DNA of 48,651 bases, from positions 1-48,651 of the forward strand of contig JAILHT010000005.1 of assembly GCA_024695665.1 (NCBI GenBank), written 5' to 3'. The position numbers were made by a program, and so were the translations under genes. Source of the stretch: Lachnospiraceae bacterium. GTDB lineage: Bacteria > Bacillota > Clostridia > Lachnospirales > Lachnospiraceae. Position 1 is the stretch's first letter. Every line of letters begins with the position of its first letter. The notes beneath the pieces were generated by a model. It saw nothing but the letters and a program-made list of their open reading frames with translations. It was not told where the DNA came from and searched no databases. This document shows positions 18,179 to 26,099 of this stretch, piece by piece.

Positions 18179-18853
18179 TTACAGTTCAAAAATCTCTCCA
18201 TCCACTATTTTTACAGTTCTTTGCGCATGGGTTGCAACGTCCGCATCATGGGTGATCATTACGATTGTATTGCCCATATCATTTAGTCGTTTGAAAAGCT
18301 TCAAAACCTCAAGACCGCTGTTTCTGTCAAGCGCTCCGGTAGGTTCGTCCGCAAGCAGGATCGCCGGTTCTCCGACCAGGGCTCTTGCAATCGCTACTCT
18401 CTGCTGCTGTCCACCGGAAAGTTCGTTTGGTTTGTGGGTGATTCTCTGACCAAGTCCCAGCATATCTATAGTGTCGACGCTTCTCTCTCTTGCCTCATTC
18501 AGTGTCATGCCTCGCATCAAAAGCGGCATGACAATATTCTGAAGAACATTGTATGTCGGTATGAGATGGTATTTCTGGAATATAAATCCTATCTTCTCAT
18601 TTCTTATTCTAACAAGGTCTTTCTCTTTTGCCTCATGTATGAGCTCTCCGTCAAGACAATAATAACCGTCCGACATATGGTCCATACAACCGATTATATT
18701 CATAAGCGTACTTTTTCCGGATCCGGAAGGACCGAGTATCGCAAGGTACTCGCCCTTTTGAACCTCGAGATTGATATCCTTCAAAACGTGAAGTTTCTCG
18801 TCTCCGGCAGCATCATAATATTTATTTATATTTTTGAGTTCTATTATTGCCAT
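18179..18853 (-). CDS. ABC exporter ATPase (MacB/LolD/YknY type)
   Basis: A 224-residue ATP-binding subunit that drives the MacB-type permease encoded two genes upstream. Walker A is LGPSGSGKSTLMNIIG, the Q-loop region is IGFIFQKYHLIPTYNVLQNI, the signature is LSGGQQQRVAIARAL, and Walker B plus Glu is ILLADEPTGALDRNSG, with the switch His in MITHDAD. Length and the LIPTYNVLQN stretch are typical of the LolD/MacB-NBD class. ATG 18853 is preceded by AGGAGAATCTTAA. It is last gene of a five-gene minus-strand operon (two adaptors, permease, lipoprotein, ATPase). No hairpin precedes the T13 run that lies between it and the next gene, so transcription may continue into the coiled-coil gene. Confidence 0.95.
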   Translation of the reverse strand: MAIIELKNINKYYDAAGDEKLHVLKDINLEVQKGEYLAILGPSGSGKSTLMNIIGCMDHMSDGYYCLDGELIHEAKEKDLVRIRNEKIGFIFQKYHLIPTYNVLQNIVMPLLMRGMTLNEARERSVDTIDMLGLGQRITHKPNELSGGQQQRVAIARALVGEPAILLADEPTGALDRNSGLEVLKLFKRLNDMGNTIVMITHDADVATHAQRTVKIVDGEIFEL

Positions 18854-18864
18854 TTAAGATTCTC

Positions 18865-19626
18865 CTACTCAGTTATCCATATCTCGATTATCACTTCTTC
18901 ACCGTCATCGTCCGTCTCAACAAGCATCTTTATAAGATCGCCTGCTGCAAGTCTGGAAAATGTTGTCTCCGTATCACTTGCCGTATTTACAACAACACCT
19001 ACAGGGATCATCGTTGTTACAGTCTCTCCGGAGATTGCAGAGGATGAACTTCCGTCCGATTCTCCATCACCTGATTCTCCATCTCCCGAAGATGCGGCAT
19101 CTCCGCCTGCCATATCACCGCTTGGTCCGCCACCACTTGGCACATCCTCGCTCGGTGCATCTCCACTCGGTGCATCTCCACCGGGTCCGCCTGAAGGCAT
19201 ACCGCCATCACTGTCTTCTGATTTTTCTGCTGAAGTCTCTGTAGAAGCCTCTGTAGCGGCCTCCGTTGAGATTTCATCTGTCGTCTCTGTGCTATCGACA
19301 CTTTCTGTGCTTTCCGTATCTACGGTATCTTTGTCTTTTTGATTTCCTTTTGCATCCACCTTTTTGGTATGCTCAGTGGATCCTTCTGTGGACTCCTCGT
19401 CATCTGAATCCTCATCGTCAGTACCCTCGACAAGCGAAGCATCGACCTCTATGTATGTCATCTCGTTTCCGTTTATGGATGAGATATATGCATATTTTAA
19501 ACTCTGGTTTTCACCTACCGTAATCTCGTCGTCATCATCCGTGGTAAAACTGCAGCCGCCTGCAACTAATGACAAAAGGACGGTTCCTGCGATAAATCCC
19601 CATAATGGTCTTCTTTTTCTTCTCAT
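18865..19626 (-). CDS. Ser/Gly/Asp-rich lipoprotein of the export operon
   Basis: A 253-residue exported protein of unknown function. Its signal peptide is basic then hydrophobic (MRRKRRPLWGFIAGTVLLSL) with a lipobox ending LVAGGC, so Cys25 should be lipidated. The mature part has an N-terminal segment (about 30-65) with a Tyr-containing beta-like stretch, a Thr/Ser/Glu-rich spacer (about 70-140), a repetitive region with GGMPSGGPGG, APSGD and VPSGGGPSGD (about 143-195), and a folded-looking C-terminal domain (VTTMIPVGVVVNTAS to the end). The MPSGG motif also occurs in the neighbouring permease's extracellular loop. GAGAGGAG precedes the ATG. It sits between permease and ATPase, so it is likely an accessory subunit or a sensor of the exporter; that is inference. 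Confidence 0.75.
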   Translation of the reverse strand: MRRKRRPLWGFIAGTVLLSLVAGGCSFTTDDDDEITVGENQSLKYAYISSINGNEMTYIEVDASLVEGTDDEDSDDEESTEGSTEHTKKVDAKGNQKDKDTVDTESTESVDSTETTDEISTEAATEASTETSAEKSEDSDGGMPSGGPGGDAPSGDAPSEDVPSGGGPSGDMAGGDAASSGDGESGDGESDGSSSSAISGETVTTMIPVGVVVNTASDTETTFSRLAAGDLIKMLVETDDDGEEVIIEIWITE

Positions 19627-19638
19627 AAGAACTCCTCT

Positions 19639-21054
19639 CTACTCTGCGCTGAGTGCCTCGACAGGTACAAGTGCCGAAGCCTTGTATGCCGGATATATTC
19701 CGAAAATCGTTCCGGTTCCGACCGCAAATATCATGGCTATGACAAATGCCGACGGAGTGAGGAGTACGCTTGCGCCAAGTGTCTCCGCAACAGGCGCAAC
19801 CACCAGGCTTACCAATAGGCCCAAGGTTCCACCTATGAGACTTATTGCTGCCGCTTCGAGCAGGAATTCGAACATTATCGATCTCTGCGAACCTCCGATG
19901 GCCTTCAGGATACCTATCTCATTTGTCCTCTCCTTGACCGATACAAAGAGTACGTTCATGATTCCTATACCTCCGACTATGAAGACAATCGCCGCCATCG
20001 CCATAAGAAGCATCGTAAGGATATCATTTGAAGCCGATGCGGCCTCCATCTTACTTCCGGCATCGGAGTAGGTGAATTCTGTGTTCGGATAGCTTTCAGT
20101 GAGAAGATTTGTGACATCTTCTATAACCGCATCGACATTGTCGACGTCCTCTGCTATAACAGTCACGGTCGGATTGACATCATCTCCCACAAGATATTTG
20201 ATTCCTGTGTCGTACGGGATAAATATAGCCTCGTCCGGGCTTATTCCCGAGGCCACGCTTCCCATCTCCTCAAGCACTCCGTTTACCACATAAAGTCTGC
20301 TGTCGATATAGATTACGCTTCCGTACGCATCTATCGCGCTTCCGAAGATCTCCTTTGCAACGGATGCTCCCAAAATACATACTTTTTCTTTATTTTCATC
20401 ATCAGAATCCGTTATAAAATCTCCGACTGTCATCTCTAAGTTGCTTATCGTGATATAGTTCGACTTCACGCCGGCTATTGTATAACTTGCCGCCTCGTCG
20501 AGTTCTCCACCTTCTATATCACTCTTCGTGGTAAAAGTTATCGTCGCATCCGAGATACCGCCAACAAAAGTAGTTATATCATCAACATCATCCTCTGTCA
20601 GGGTGACCTTCTCCTGATTGATTCGATCCTCCATACTACTGCTGCTTCCAAACATGGATCCGAAATCAAACATCTGCATTCCGCCACTGTCACCGCCTCC
20701 GGATGGACCGCCTCCGGATGGCATTCCTCCGCCACCTCCGGATGAGCTGCTTGAAGACCCGTTTGAGGAGCTACCGCCGGACGGCATTCCGCCTCCGGAT
20801 GGCATTCCGCCGCTTTCCGACGAAGAGCTACCCGACGAGGAATCAGTGCCCTCGCCTTCATAACTTATGTCAATAGCTCCGGCATTTAAGTTTTTAAACT
20901 GCTCGGCCACATCTGCCTGACCACCTTTACCGATTGCAATAACCATAACGATAGTTGCGGCTCCGACTATGATACCGATGGATGTCATTATTGTTTTAAA
21001 CTTGTTCTGGGTTATATTTATAAAAACCAGTCTTAAGAGTTCGCTTGTTTTCAT
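19639..21054 (-). CDS. MacB/FtsX-family ABC permease with Ser/Gly-rich loop
   Basis: A 471-residue permease of the MacB/YknZ class. It has one N-terminal membrane helix (about 20-42, IMTSIGIIVGAATIVMVIAIG), a large extracytoplasmic MacB-PCD domain (about 45-340), and three C-terminal helices after NDILTMLLMAMAAIVFIVGG, with the conserved KERTNEIGILKAIGGS cytosolic loop. It is unusual in carrying about 80 residues of low-complexity sequence early in the external domain (about 68-150: repeated GGMPSGGG, SSSS and GGGGGMPSGG). This region is much richer in Gly/Ser than ordinary family members. The ATG overlaps the stop of adaptor 2 (ATGA), showing translational coupling. Family members export peptides, lipids or toxins with the ATPase and adaptor; the substrate here is unknown. 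Confidence 0.92.
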   Translation of the reverse strand: MKTSELLRLVFINITQNKFKTIMTSIGIIVGAATIVMVIAIGKGGQADVAEQFKNLNAGAIDISYEGEGTDSSSGSSSSESGGMPSGGGMPSGGSSSNGSSSSSSGGGGGMPSGGGPSGGGDSGGMQMFDFGSMFGSSSSMEDRINQEKVTLTEDDVDDITTFVGGISDATITFTTKSDIEGGELDEAASYTIAGVKSNYITISNLEMTVGDFITDSDDENKEKVCILGASVAKEIFGSAIDAYGSVIYIDSRLYVVNGVLEEMGSVASGISPDEAIFIPYDTGIKYLVGDDVNPTVTVIAEDVDNVDAVIEDVTNLLTESYPNTEFTYSDAGSKMEAASASNDILTMLLMAMAAIVFIVGGIGIMNVLFVSVKERTNEIGILKAIGGSQRSIMFEFLLEAAAISLIGGTLGLLVSLVVAPVAETLGASVLLTPSAFVIAMIFAVGTGTIFGIYPAYKASALVPVEALSAE

Positions 21055-22508
21055 TCGCTGGTCACCTGGCTTTCTATAAGCACAATCTCACCCTCTTCAA
21101 GCCCCGATTTGATCTCACAGTAGACACCGTCCGAGAACCCTGTCTCAACTTCGACTTTTTCAACTGTTCCGTCATCATTTTGTCTATCTACATATGAGGT
21201 TGTTCCCTCATTTATAATCGCTTTGTTTGAAACATAGAGGACATCTTCCACCTCCTCTGTCACAAACGTTACATTTCCCGTCATATCGGTGTAGACACCT
21301 GTTGTATCTCCGGTGAAAGTCACCGTTACATCGTAGGATACGGTTGAGCTGCCGGAAGATGCCGAAGTATCCATACTTGTTACGGTTCCCTCATAGAGGA
21401 CATCCTCATATGCTGCAAGTTCAATATTTACCGTATCTCCGATATTTACCGCCGTGATGTCTTCCTGTGCTACAGACACGGTTATCGTCACATCGGAAGT
21501 ATCCTGATAAGTTACAACCGTCGAGGACGAAGTGAGCTCATCTCCGGCCGCATAGCTGACTGTCTCAATATTTCCGCTGTACTCGGCATAGATTATTCCG
21601 TCACCTATCGCTGCGGTGAACTCATCCAACGCTTCTTGTGCATCCTCAAGTTCTTCTTGCGCATCCTCAACATCATCATAGATGCTGTTTGTCTCCACCG
21701 AATAGATTGAGCTGGCATTGTTGTAATTCAGCATAGCCTCGTCATATTCTTCCTGGGCACTCACTAGTCCTGTCGTATATGCGCTCTGGGCGGATGAAAG
21801 CTTTGCCAAAAGCGTGTTGTAGTTTGCCTGCTCCTCTGCGAGTGCAGCAGAATAATCCTCACCGGATGCTATAAGAGCGGTGTAGGTAGCTATTTTTTCC
21901 GCTGATTCATCCACATCTGCCTGTGCCGAATCTATCGCCGCCTGAAGTTCCGCTACTTTAGCATCATATTCAGCCTGAGCCACATTTCCTTCCGCTATGT
22001 TTGTATTGTATGTATATGTCGCATCAAGCTCATCTGATTTTGCTGTGACATTTGCAGAGTCAAGCTCCGCTTGAGCGGTCTCGACAGCGTCCTGCAAGTC
22101 GCTCAAATATTCATTGAGACTCTCATCTGATATTTTAAGCAACGGATCTCCGGCTGCTACCGTCTGTCCGACGCTCACATAAACTTCCTCTACCTCAAGA
22201 CTCGCTGAAGAGCTGCTTGAAGAGCTGCTTGATGAGCCTCCCATGCTCTGGGAACTTGAAGAAGATGAAGACGACGAAGACGAGCTGTCCCCGAGGTCAA
22301 CTTCCTGCTCGAGACTGCTTATTGTGACGGAACCACTCTCTGTAACTCCGACTGTAAGATTTCCCCTCTCTACCGTTGTCTCTTTTGACACGACTTCCGT
22401 ATCACTTTCTCCTGCGGAAGCATATGCTGAGCCGACTGCAACCGCTACAACTGCTGCTGATACTACCACAGCAGAACCAATGACTGCCTTTTTCTTACTT
22501 AGTTTCAT
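21051..22508 (-). CDS. HlyD/MacA-type adaptor 2 with poly-Ser insert
   Basis: A 485-residue membrane-fusion/adaptor protein (RND-MFP/YknX type). A membrane anchor is at residues 5-30 (AVIGSAVVVSAAVVAVAVG), followed by a biotinyl-lipoyl half (VEEVYVSVGQTVAAGDPLLK, about 100-120), a long antiparallel coiled coil (about 125-300), the second lipoyl half (IIYAEYSGNIETVSYAAGDEL) and beta-barrel domains. Before the lipoyl domain is a run of Ser (about 75-103) broken by QSMGG. The start was placed at ATG 22508, with AAGGAG ten bases upstream; this overlaps the end of adaptor 1 by 14 bases. It is followed by an ATGA overlap with the permease. In Gram-positives such adaptors pair with YknYZ-like ATPase/permease. 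Confidence 0.9.
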   Translation of the reverse strand: MKLSKKKAVIGSAVVVSAAVVAVAVGSAYASAGESDTEVVSKETTVERGNLTVGVTESGSVTISSLEQEVDLGDSSSSSSSSSSSSQSMGGSSSSSSSSSSASLEVEEVYVSVGQTVAAGDPLLKISDESLNEYLSDLQDAVETAQAELDSANVTAKSDELDATYTYNTNIAEGNVAQAEYDAKVAELQAAIDSAQADVDESAEKIATYTALIASGEDYSAALAEEQANYNTLLAKLSSAQSAYTTGLVSAQEEYDEAMLNYNNASSIYSVETNSIYDDVEDAQEELEDAQEALDEFTAAIGDGIIYAEYSGNIETVSYAAGDELTSSSTVVTYQDTSDVTITVSVAQEDITAVNIGDTVNIELAAYEDVLYEGTVTSMDTSASSGSSTVSYDVTVTFTGDTTGVYTDMTGNVTFVTEEVEDVLYVSNKAIINEGTTSYVDRQNDDGTVEKVEVETGFSDGVYCEIKSGLEEGEIVLIESQVTSE

Positions 22509-24366
22509 CTTCTCTTTCTCCTTCTGCTGTTTTTTCATCTGCTGTATCACCTGATGCACCTACACCTTCAGCTGTTTTGCCTTCTGTGTTTTGAGCTTCC
22601 GTGCTCTCTCCGTCAGATGCTTCGCCTTCTCCTGTCAAAACATCCGAGGTCGTCTCTATAAGGAATTTATCATCCTCGGTGAGTCCGCTTGTAATTACCG
22701 TATACTCATCTGTAGATGTTCCTATCTCAACCGATACTTCGGTTATATTTCCTTCGTCATCATACATTTTTACCTTGGCTGTATTTCCCGAAATATCTGA
22801 AAGAGCATCCGTTACAGTGTAGTAGACATCGGTCTCTTCACCGTAGTTGAAGGTCACGTATGCCGACGATCCTGCCGCAAGGCTTCCGTCTGCGTTGTCG
22901 AGTGTAACTGTCACCGCATAGGTAACGTTTGACATGCTTCCCCCTTCTGTCGCTGCTGCCGCAATCTCACTGATTTCTCCTTCAAGCTGTCCGGCTCCCG
23001 ATATAACAACAACTACCGTATCTCCTACAGCAATCTTTGATATGTCGCCCTGATCAACTTCCGTTGAGATCATTATCTCTGAGGTGTCATAATAAGCTAC
23101 AACCGCCGTTTCCGCCATGACATATCCTTCTGCCATTACAGCAACACTTGAGAGTGTTCCATCCTGCGATGCGTGAACAACACCGTCCGTACATGCCAAA
23201 AGTGCTTCCTGCTCAGCCACCAGATCGTTGTAACTGTCTGTCGCATCATCTACTGCAGCCTGGAGGGTTGTTACCGTCGCATCATATTCCGTCTGTGCGT
23301 TCTGTCCCGTGAGTATTGCTTTCTCGTATGTATTCTGCAGTTCAAGAAGAGCCAATTCCTGATCGGCTACCGCCTCGTCATATTTTTCCTGCAAAGTCTC
23401 TATCTCGCTGGTGAGACTTTCGACCTTTTCTTCTGCATTTGACTCGTTTTTCTCATATGTGGATTTTGCGGATTCATAATTGCTCTGAGCCTCCTGTTCA
23501 GCCTCCTGATAAGCTGTCAGATTCTCTGCCGCACTCTCGTATGCCTTCAGATATTCCGCCAAAGCAGTATTGTCACTGTTGAGCTGTGCAACAGCCGAAT
23601 TGACTTCACTTTCTATCTCGGAAAGGTCATCCGCCTGTGCTATCAATATCTGTAAATTCTCTATCTCACTTGATACGGTCGCCGCCGTCTCCTCATAGAG
23701 TTCTTTTGCTGCTGTGTACTCGCTGCTAGCCGTATCTGTCGCGCTCTGAGCCGATTCGTACAAACTCTTGTAATCAGCCACACCCGCATCGATGTAATAC
23801 TGATTGTTAGCTATATTTGTCTGGTACGTGCTTAGTGAAGTCTGCGCATTTACAAGTGAAGTGTACACACTGTCTATATCTGCCTGAAGTTCTGCAACAG
23901 CCGCATCATACTCTGCCTGCGCATCCGTAGAACCCGCAACGCTCTCGTTGTAAGTCAGTTCTGCCTCCTCGACACCCTGTGTGTACGCATCTTCCGCATC
24001 CTCCTTGGCCTCGAGTGCATCAGCTACCGCTTCCTCATAATAGCTGACCAGTTCCGCGTAGGAATCCTCTGTAAACTTAAACAGGTCATCGCCTTCCGCC
24101 ACCTCATCTCCCGAGGCAACATACACTTCCTCAACCTGCATTCGTACTGCTGACACGTCAAAATCCGGGTACTGTGATACTGATGCCACCTGAGTGGTTC
24201 CCTCACCTGTGAATTCAAGCGTAAGGTCTCCGTACATCAGTGAAGTCTCCTCATAGGTCACTGTCTCGTCTGCCACACTACTTCCGTTTATATATTCATA
24301 ACTCACTGCCCCAACAACCACTGCCGCAACCGCTGCGACAGCCAATGCTGCCTTTACCTTCTTCAT
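22495..24366 (-). CDS. HlyD/MacA-type adaptor 1 with very long coiled coil
   Basis: A 623-residue adaptor, first gene of the export operon. It has an N-terminal anchor (about 5-25, Ala/Val-rich), a lipoyl half-motif MQVEEVYVASGDEVAEGDDLFK (shortened here to VEEVYVASGDEVAEGD), then about 300 residues of heptad-like helix (roughly 95-395), about twice the length of normal MacA hairpins. This is followed by the second lipoyl half (GTLSSVAVMAEGYV), beta-barrel and membrane-proximal domains, and a Thr/Glu/Gly-rich tail (about 575-623). ATG 24366 was chosen with AAAGG eight bases upstream; an in-frame TTG six codons earlier lacks one. Two adaptors of different hairpin length in tandem suggest a heteromeric periplasm/wall-spanning tube; that is inference. 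Confidence 0.88.
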   Translation of the reverse strand: MKKVKAALAVAAVAAVVVGAVSYEYINGSSVADETVTYEETSLMYGDLTLEFTGEGTTQVASVSQYPDFDVSAVRMQVEEVYVASGDEVAEGDDLFKFTEDSYAELVSYYEEAVADALEAKEDAEDAYTQGVEEAELTYNESVAGSTDAQAEYDAAVAELQADIDSVYTSLVNAQTSLSTYQTNIANNQYYIDAGVADYKSLYESAQSATDTASSEYTAAKELYEETAATVSSEIENLQILIAQADDLSEIESEVNSAVAQLNSDNTALAEYLKAYESAAENLTAYQEAEQEAQSNYESAKSTYEKNESNAEEKVESLTSEIETLQEKYDEAVADQELALLELQNTYEKAILTGQNAQTEYDATVTTLQAAVDDATDSYNDLVAEQEALLACTDGVVHASQDGTLSSVAVMAEGYVMAETAVVAYYDTSEIMISTEVDQGDISKIAVGDTVVVVISGAGQLEGEISEIAAAATEGGSMSNVTYAVTVTLDNADGSLAAGSSAYVTFNYGEETDVYYTVTDALSDISGNTAKVKMYDDEGNITEVSVEIGTSTDEYTVITSGLTEDDKFLIETTSDVLTGEGEASDGESTEAQNTEGKTAEGVGASGDTADEKTAEGEREDETK

Positions 24367-24497
24367 GATGTGCCCTTTCTTCAACTTTCATATACACAAT
24401 TTTCCGTCATTAACATATCTTTAGAATGTGAAATATTTGTGAGAAAAGTGCGTTTTTTCTTTAAACTCTCATTCCAAATGTATTTTTATAACTCCAT

Positions 24498-24536
24498 AAA
24501 AATACCCTCTTTACCGTATTTACGATAAAGAGGGTA
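24498..24536 (-). terminator. Intrinsic terminator downstream of the LMW-phosphatase-like gene
   Basis: Minus-strand TACCCTCTTTA and TAAAGAGGGTA form an 11-bp stem (24503-24536) followed by ATTTTTAT. It ends the GH18/Sua5/phosphatase-like transcript before the export operon. The remaining bases 24385-24497 are AT-rich and probably carry the export-operon promoter, which could not be pinned down. Confidence 0.8.
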
Positions 24537-24569
24537 GATATACCATATTTACTGTTTAGTTTTTATTAA

Positions 24570-25022
24570 TTACAGTTCAAGCTTTTCAACAAGCTTCTGC
24601 AAGGACTTGTACATTGATTCGTAGCAGAGTCCGTACTGTTTCAGATTGCCGCCGTATGGATTTATTATCTCAAGTTCTTCCCCGACAAAAGATGTGAGTT
24701 CAACCACATTTTCCTCATTTGCCTTCTCATACTTGTCTATTATCTTTTCCTTTATTTCATATGCCAACGCAACTACAAGAGTATCTTCTGTAAAATCCTC
24801 CTCCTCAAGCTGCCCTGACAAAATGCCTTCAGGCTCCAGTCCATTACTGATCATGACCGCTTCAATTTTCTGATTTAAGGGTTCCTGAAACAATACAACC
24901 AGGCCTCTCGACAACACTTCTATTCTTTTTCCCCGGGTTATCTCTCCGAAAATAGCCGCCGCCATAGGCGCCCTGCTAGTCGCAGTCTTACCCGTAAATA
25001 TTATTCTGTTAACTGTCCTCAT
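24570..25022 (-). CDS. Low-molecular-weight protein phosphatase homologue lacking catalytic residues
   Basis: A 150-residue LMW-PTP-fold protein. In active members the N-terminal loop reads V-C-x-G-N-x-C-R-S-P-M-A; here it is IIFTGKTATSRAPMAAAIF. The SRAPMA part is conserved but both cysteines are missing (Thr and Thr/Ala in their place). The C-terminal general-acid motif, normally DP[FY]GG, is NPYGGNLKQY, so the aspartate is gone too. Hydrolysis is therefore unlikely and the protein may be a binding or regulatory pseudo-phosphatase. It lies 3 bp downstream of the Sua5 gene, matching the B. subtilis ywlC-ywlE neighbourhood where YwlE is an active arginine phosphatase. A terminator follows. 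Start is ATG 25022. Confidence 0.8.
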   Translation of the reverse strand: MRTVNRIIFTGKTATSRAPMAAAIFGEITRGKRIEVLSRGLVVLFQEPLNQKIEAVMISNGLEPEGILSGQLEEEDFTEDTLVVALAYEIKEKIIDKYEKANEENVVELTSFVGEELEIINPYGGNLKQYGLCYESMYKSLQKLVEKLEL

Positions 25023-25025
25023 TGA

Positions 25026-26087
25026 CTAATCCGCCTTTATCACTTTGTGTCCGGCCGCCTTTAACAGACGATTCATTATTGCCTGCCCTACATTCGGCGA
25101 CTCAAAGCTCTCGGAAAAGATTCTATCCACATTTTTTTCATCGAAATCTCTAAGAACAGCAAAAAGATTTCTCGCGATAGTCTCCTCATCATCCCTAGAA
25201 CCTATATTTTCCAAAATATCTCCGCGATATCTGCCTATCGTGGATTCTGTAGCTATTATTCCTACTTTTTTGCCGTTTTTCCTAAGCTCGTCCGACAATC
25301 TGTTTATTGTCTCGACAACAGCATCCTCGCTCCCGTCAACTACCGTGAGTTCTGCCTTCGGAGCATAATGCTTATATTTCATTCCGGGCGCTTTCGGTTT
25401 CTTCAAGGAGTCCGCTGCTATTATTCCCGGATCGACCTCACACTCACTCAAAAGATTCTTTATCATAGGAAGGGTTATATATCCGGGTCTTAAAATCACA
25501 GGCTTGCTGTCAGTTAAATCCACAATTGTGGATTCGAGACCGATATTGCACTCTCCTCCATCGACAATCATCTCTATTTTTCCGTTCATATCCTCCGTGA
25601 CATGTTTCGCCAAAGTAGGACTCGGCCTTCCCGAAGTATTCGCACTCGGGGCAGCAATAAAACAACCGCTCTTTTGTATGAGTGCTCTTGCAACAGGATG
25701 AGATGGAAATCTGACTGCAACTGTGTCGAGTCCGCCCGTCGTCGTGTAAGGAATATTGTCTTTTTTGTTTACTATCATCGTCAATGGCCCCGGCCAAAAA
25801 GCTTTCGCGAGCTTAATTGCCGCATCGGGAACATCCTTGCCTATCTCATACAGACTGTCTATGTCAGCAATATGTATTATAAGCGGGTTGTCCGAAGGTC
25901 TTCCTTTTGCCGCATAGATTTTCTTTGCAGCATCCTCGTTTAAAGCATTTGCTCCAAGTCCGTAGACCGTTTCCGTCGGGAATGCCACCAATCCTCCCTC
26001 TGCTATGATTCTAGCCGCAGGTTCAATCTGTTCACATATTTTTTCATAATCCAAACCTGGATCAATCTTTATAAAACCGGTATCCAT
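25026..26087 (-). CDS. tsaC: Threonylcarbamoyl-AMP synthase, long Sua5 form
   Basis: Makes L-threonylcarbamoyladenylate from Thr, bicarbonate and ATP for the t6A modification of ANN-decoding tRNAs. The 353 residues comprise an N-terminal YrdC domain (about 15-205) and a C-terminal Sua5 domain (about 220-345). The YrdC signatures are GGLVAFPTETVYGLGANAL, KGRPSDNPLIIHI, FPSHPVARAL and AAPSANTSGRPSPT. The linker ends APGMKYKHYAPKAEL, a conserved Sua5 stretch. ATG 26087 follows AAAGGACAG. It is 12 bp after the GH18 gene and immediately before the phosphatase homologue. An essential housekeeping gene; assignment is secure. Confidence 0.96.
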   Translation of the reverse strand: MDTGFIKIDPGLDYEKICEQIEPAARIIAEGGLVAFPTETVYGLGANALNEDAAKKIYAAKGRPSDNPLIIHIADIDSLYEIGKDVPDAAIKLAKAFWPGPLTMIVNKKDNIPYTTTGGLDTVAVRFPSHPVARALIQKSGCFIAAPSANTSGRPSPTLAKHVTEDMNGKIEMIVDGGECNIGLESTIVDLTDSKPVILRPGYITLPMIKNLLSECEVDPGIIAADSLKKPKAPGMKYKHYAPKAELTVVDGSEDAVVETINRLSDELRKNGKKVGIIATESTIGRYRGDILENIGSRDDEETIARNLFAVLRDFDEKNVDRIFSESFESPNVGQAIMNRLLKAAGHKVIKAD

Positions 26088-26099
26088 ATCTGTCCTTTA

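Noticed and set aside
19040..21000. CRISPR or tandem-repeat array
   Set aside because: The repeats are short degenerate coding units (MPSGG and Ser codons) within open frames, with no spacers.
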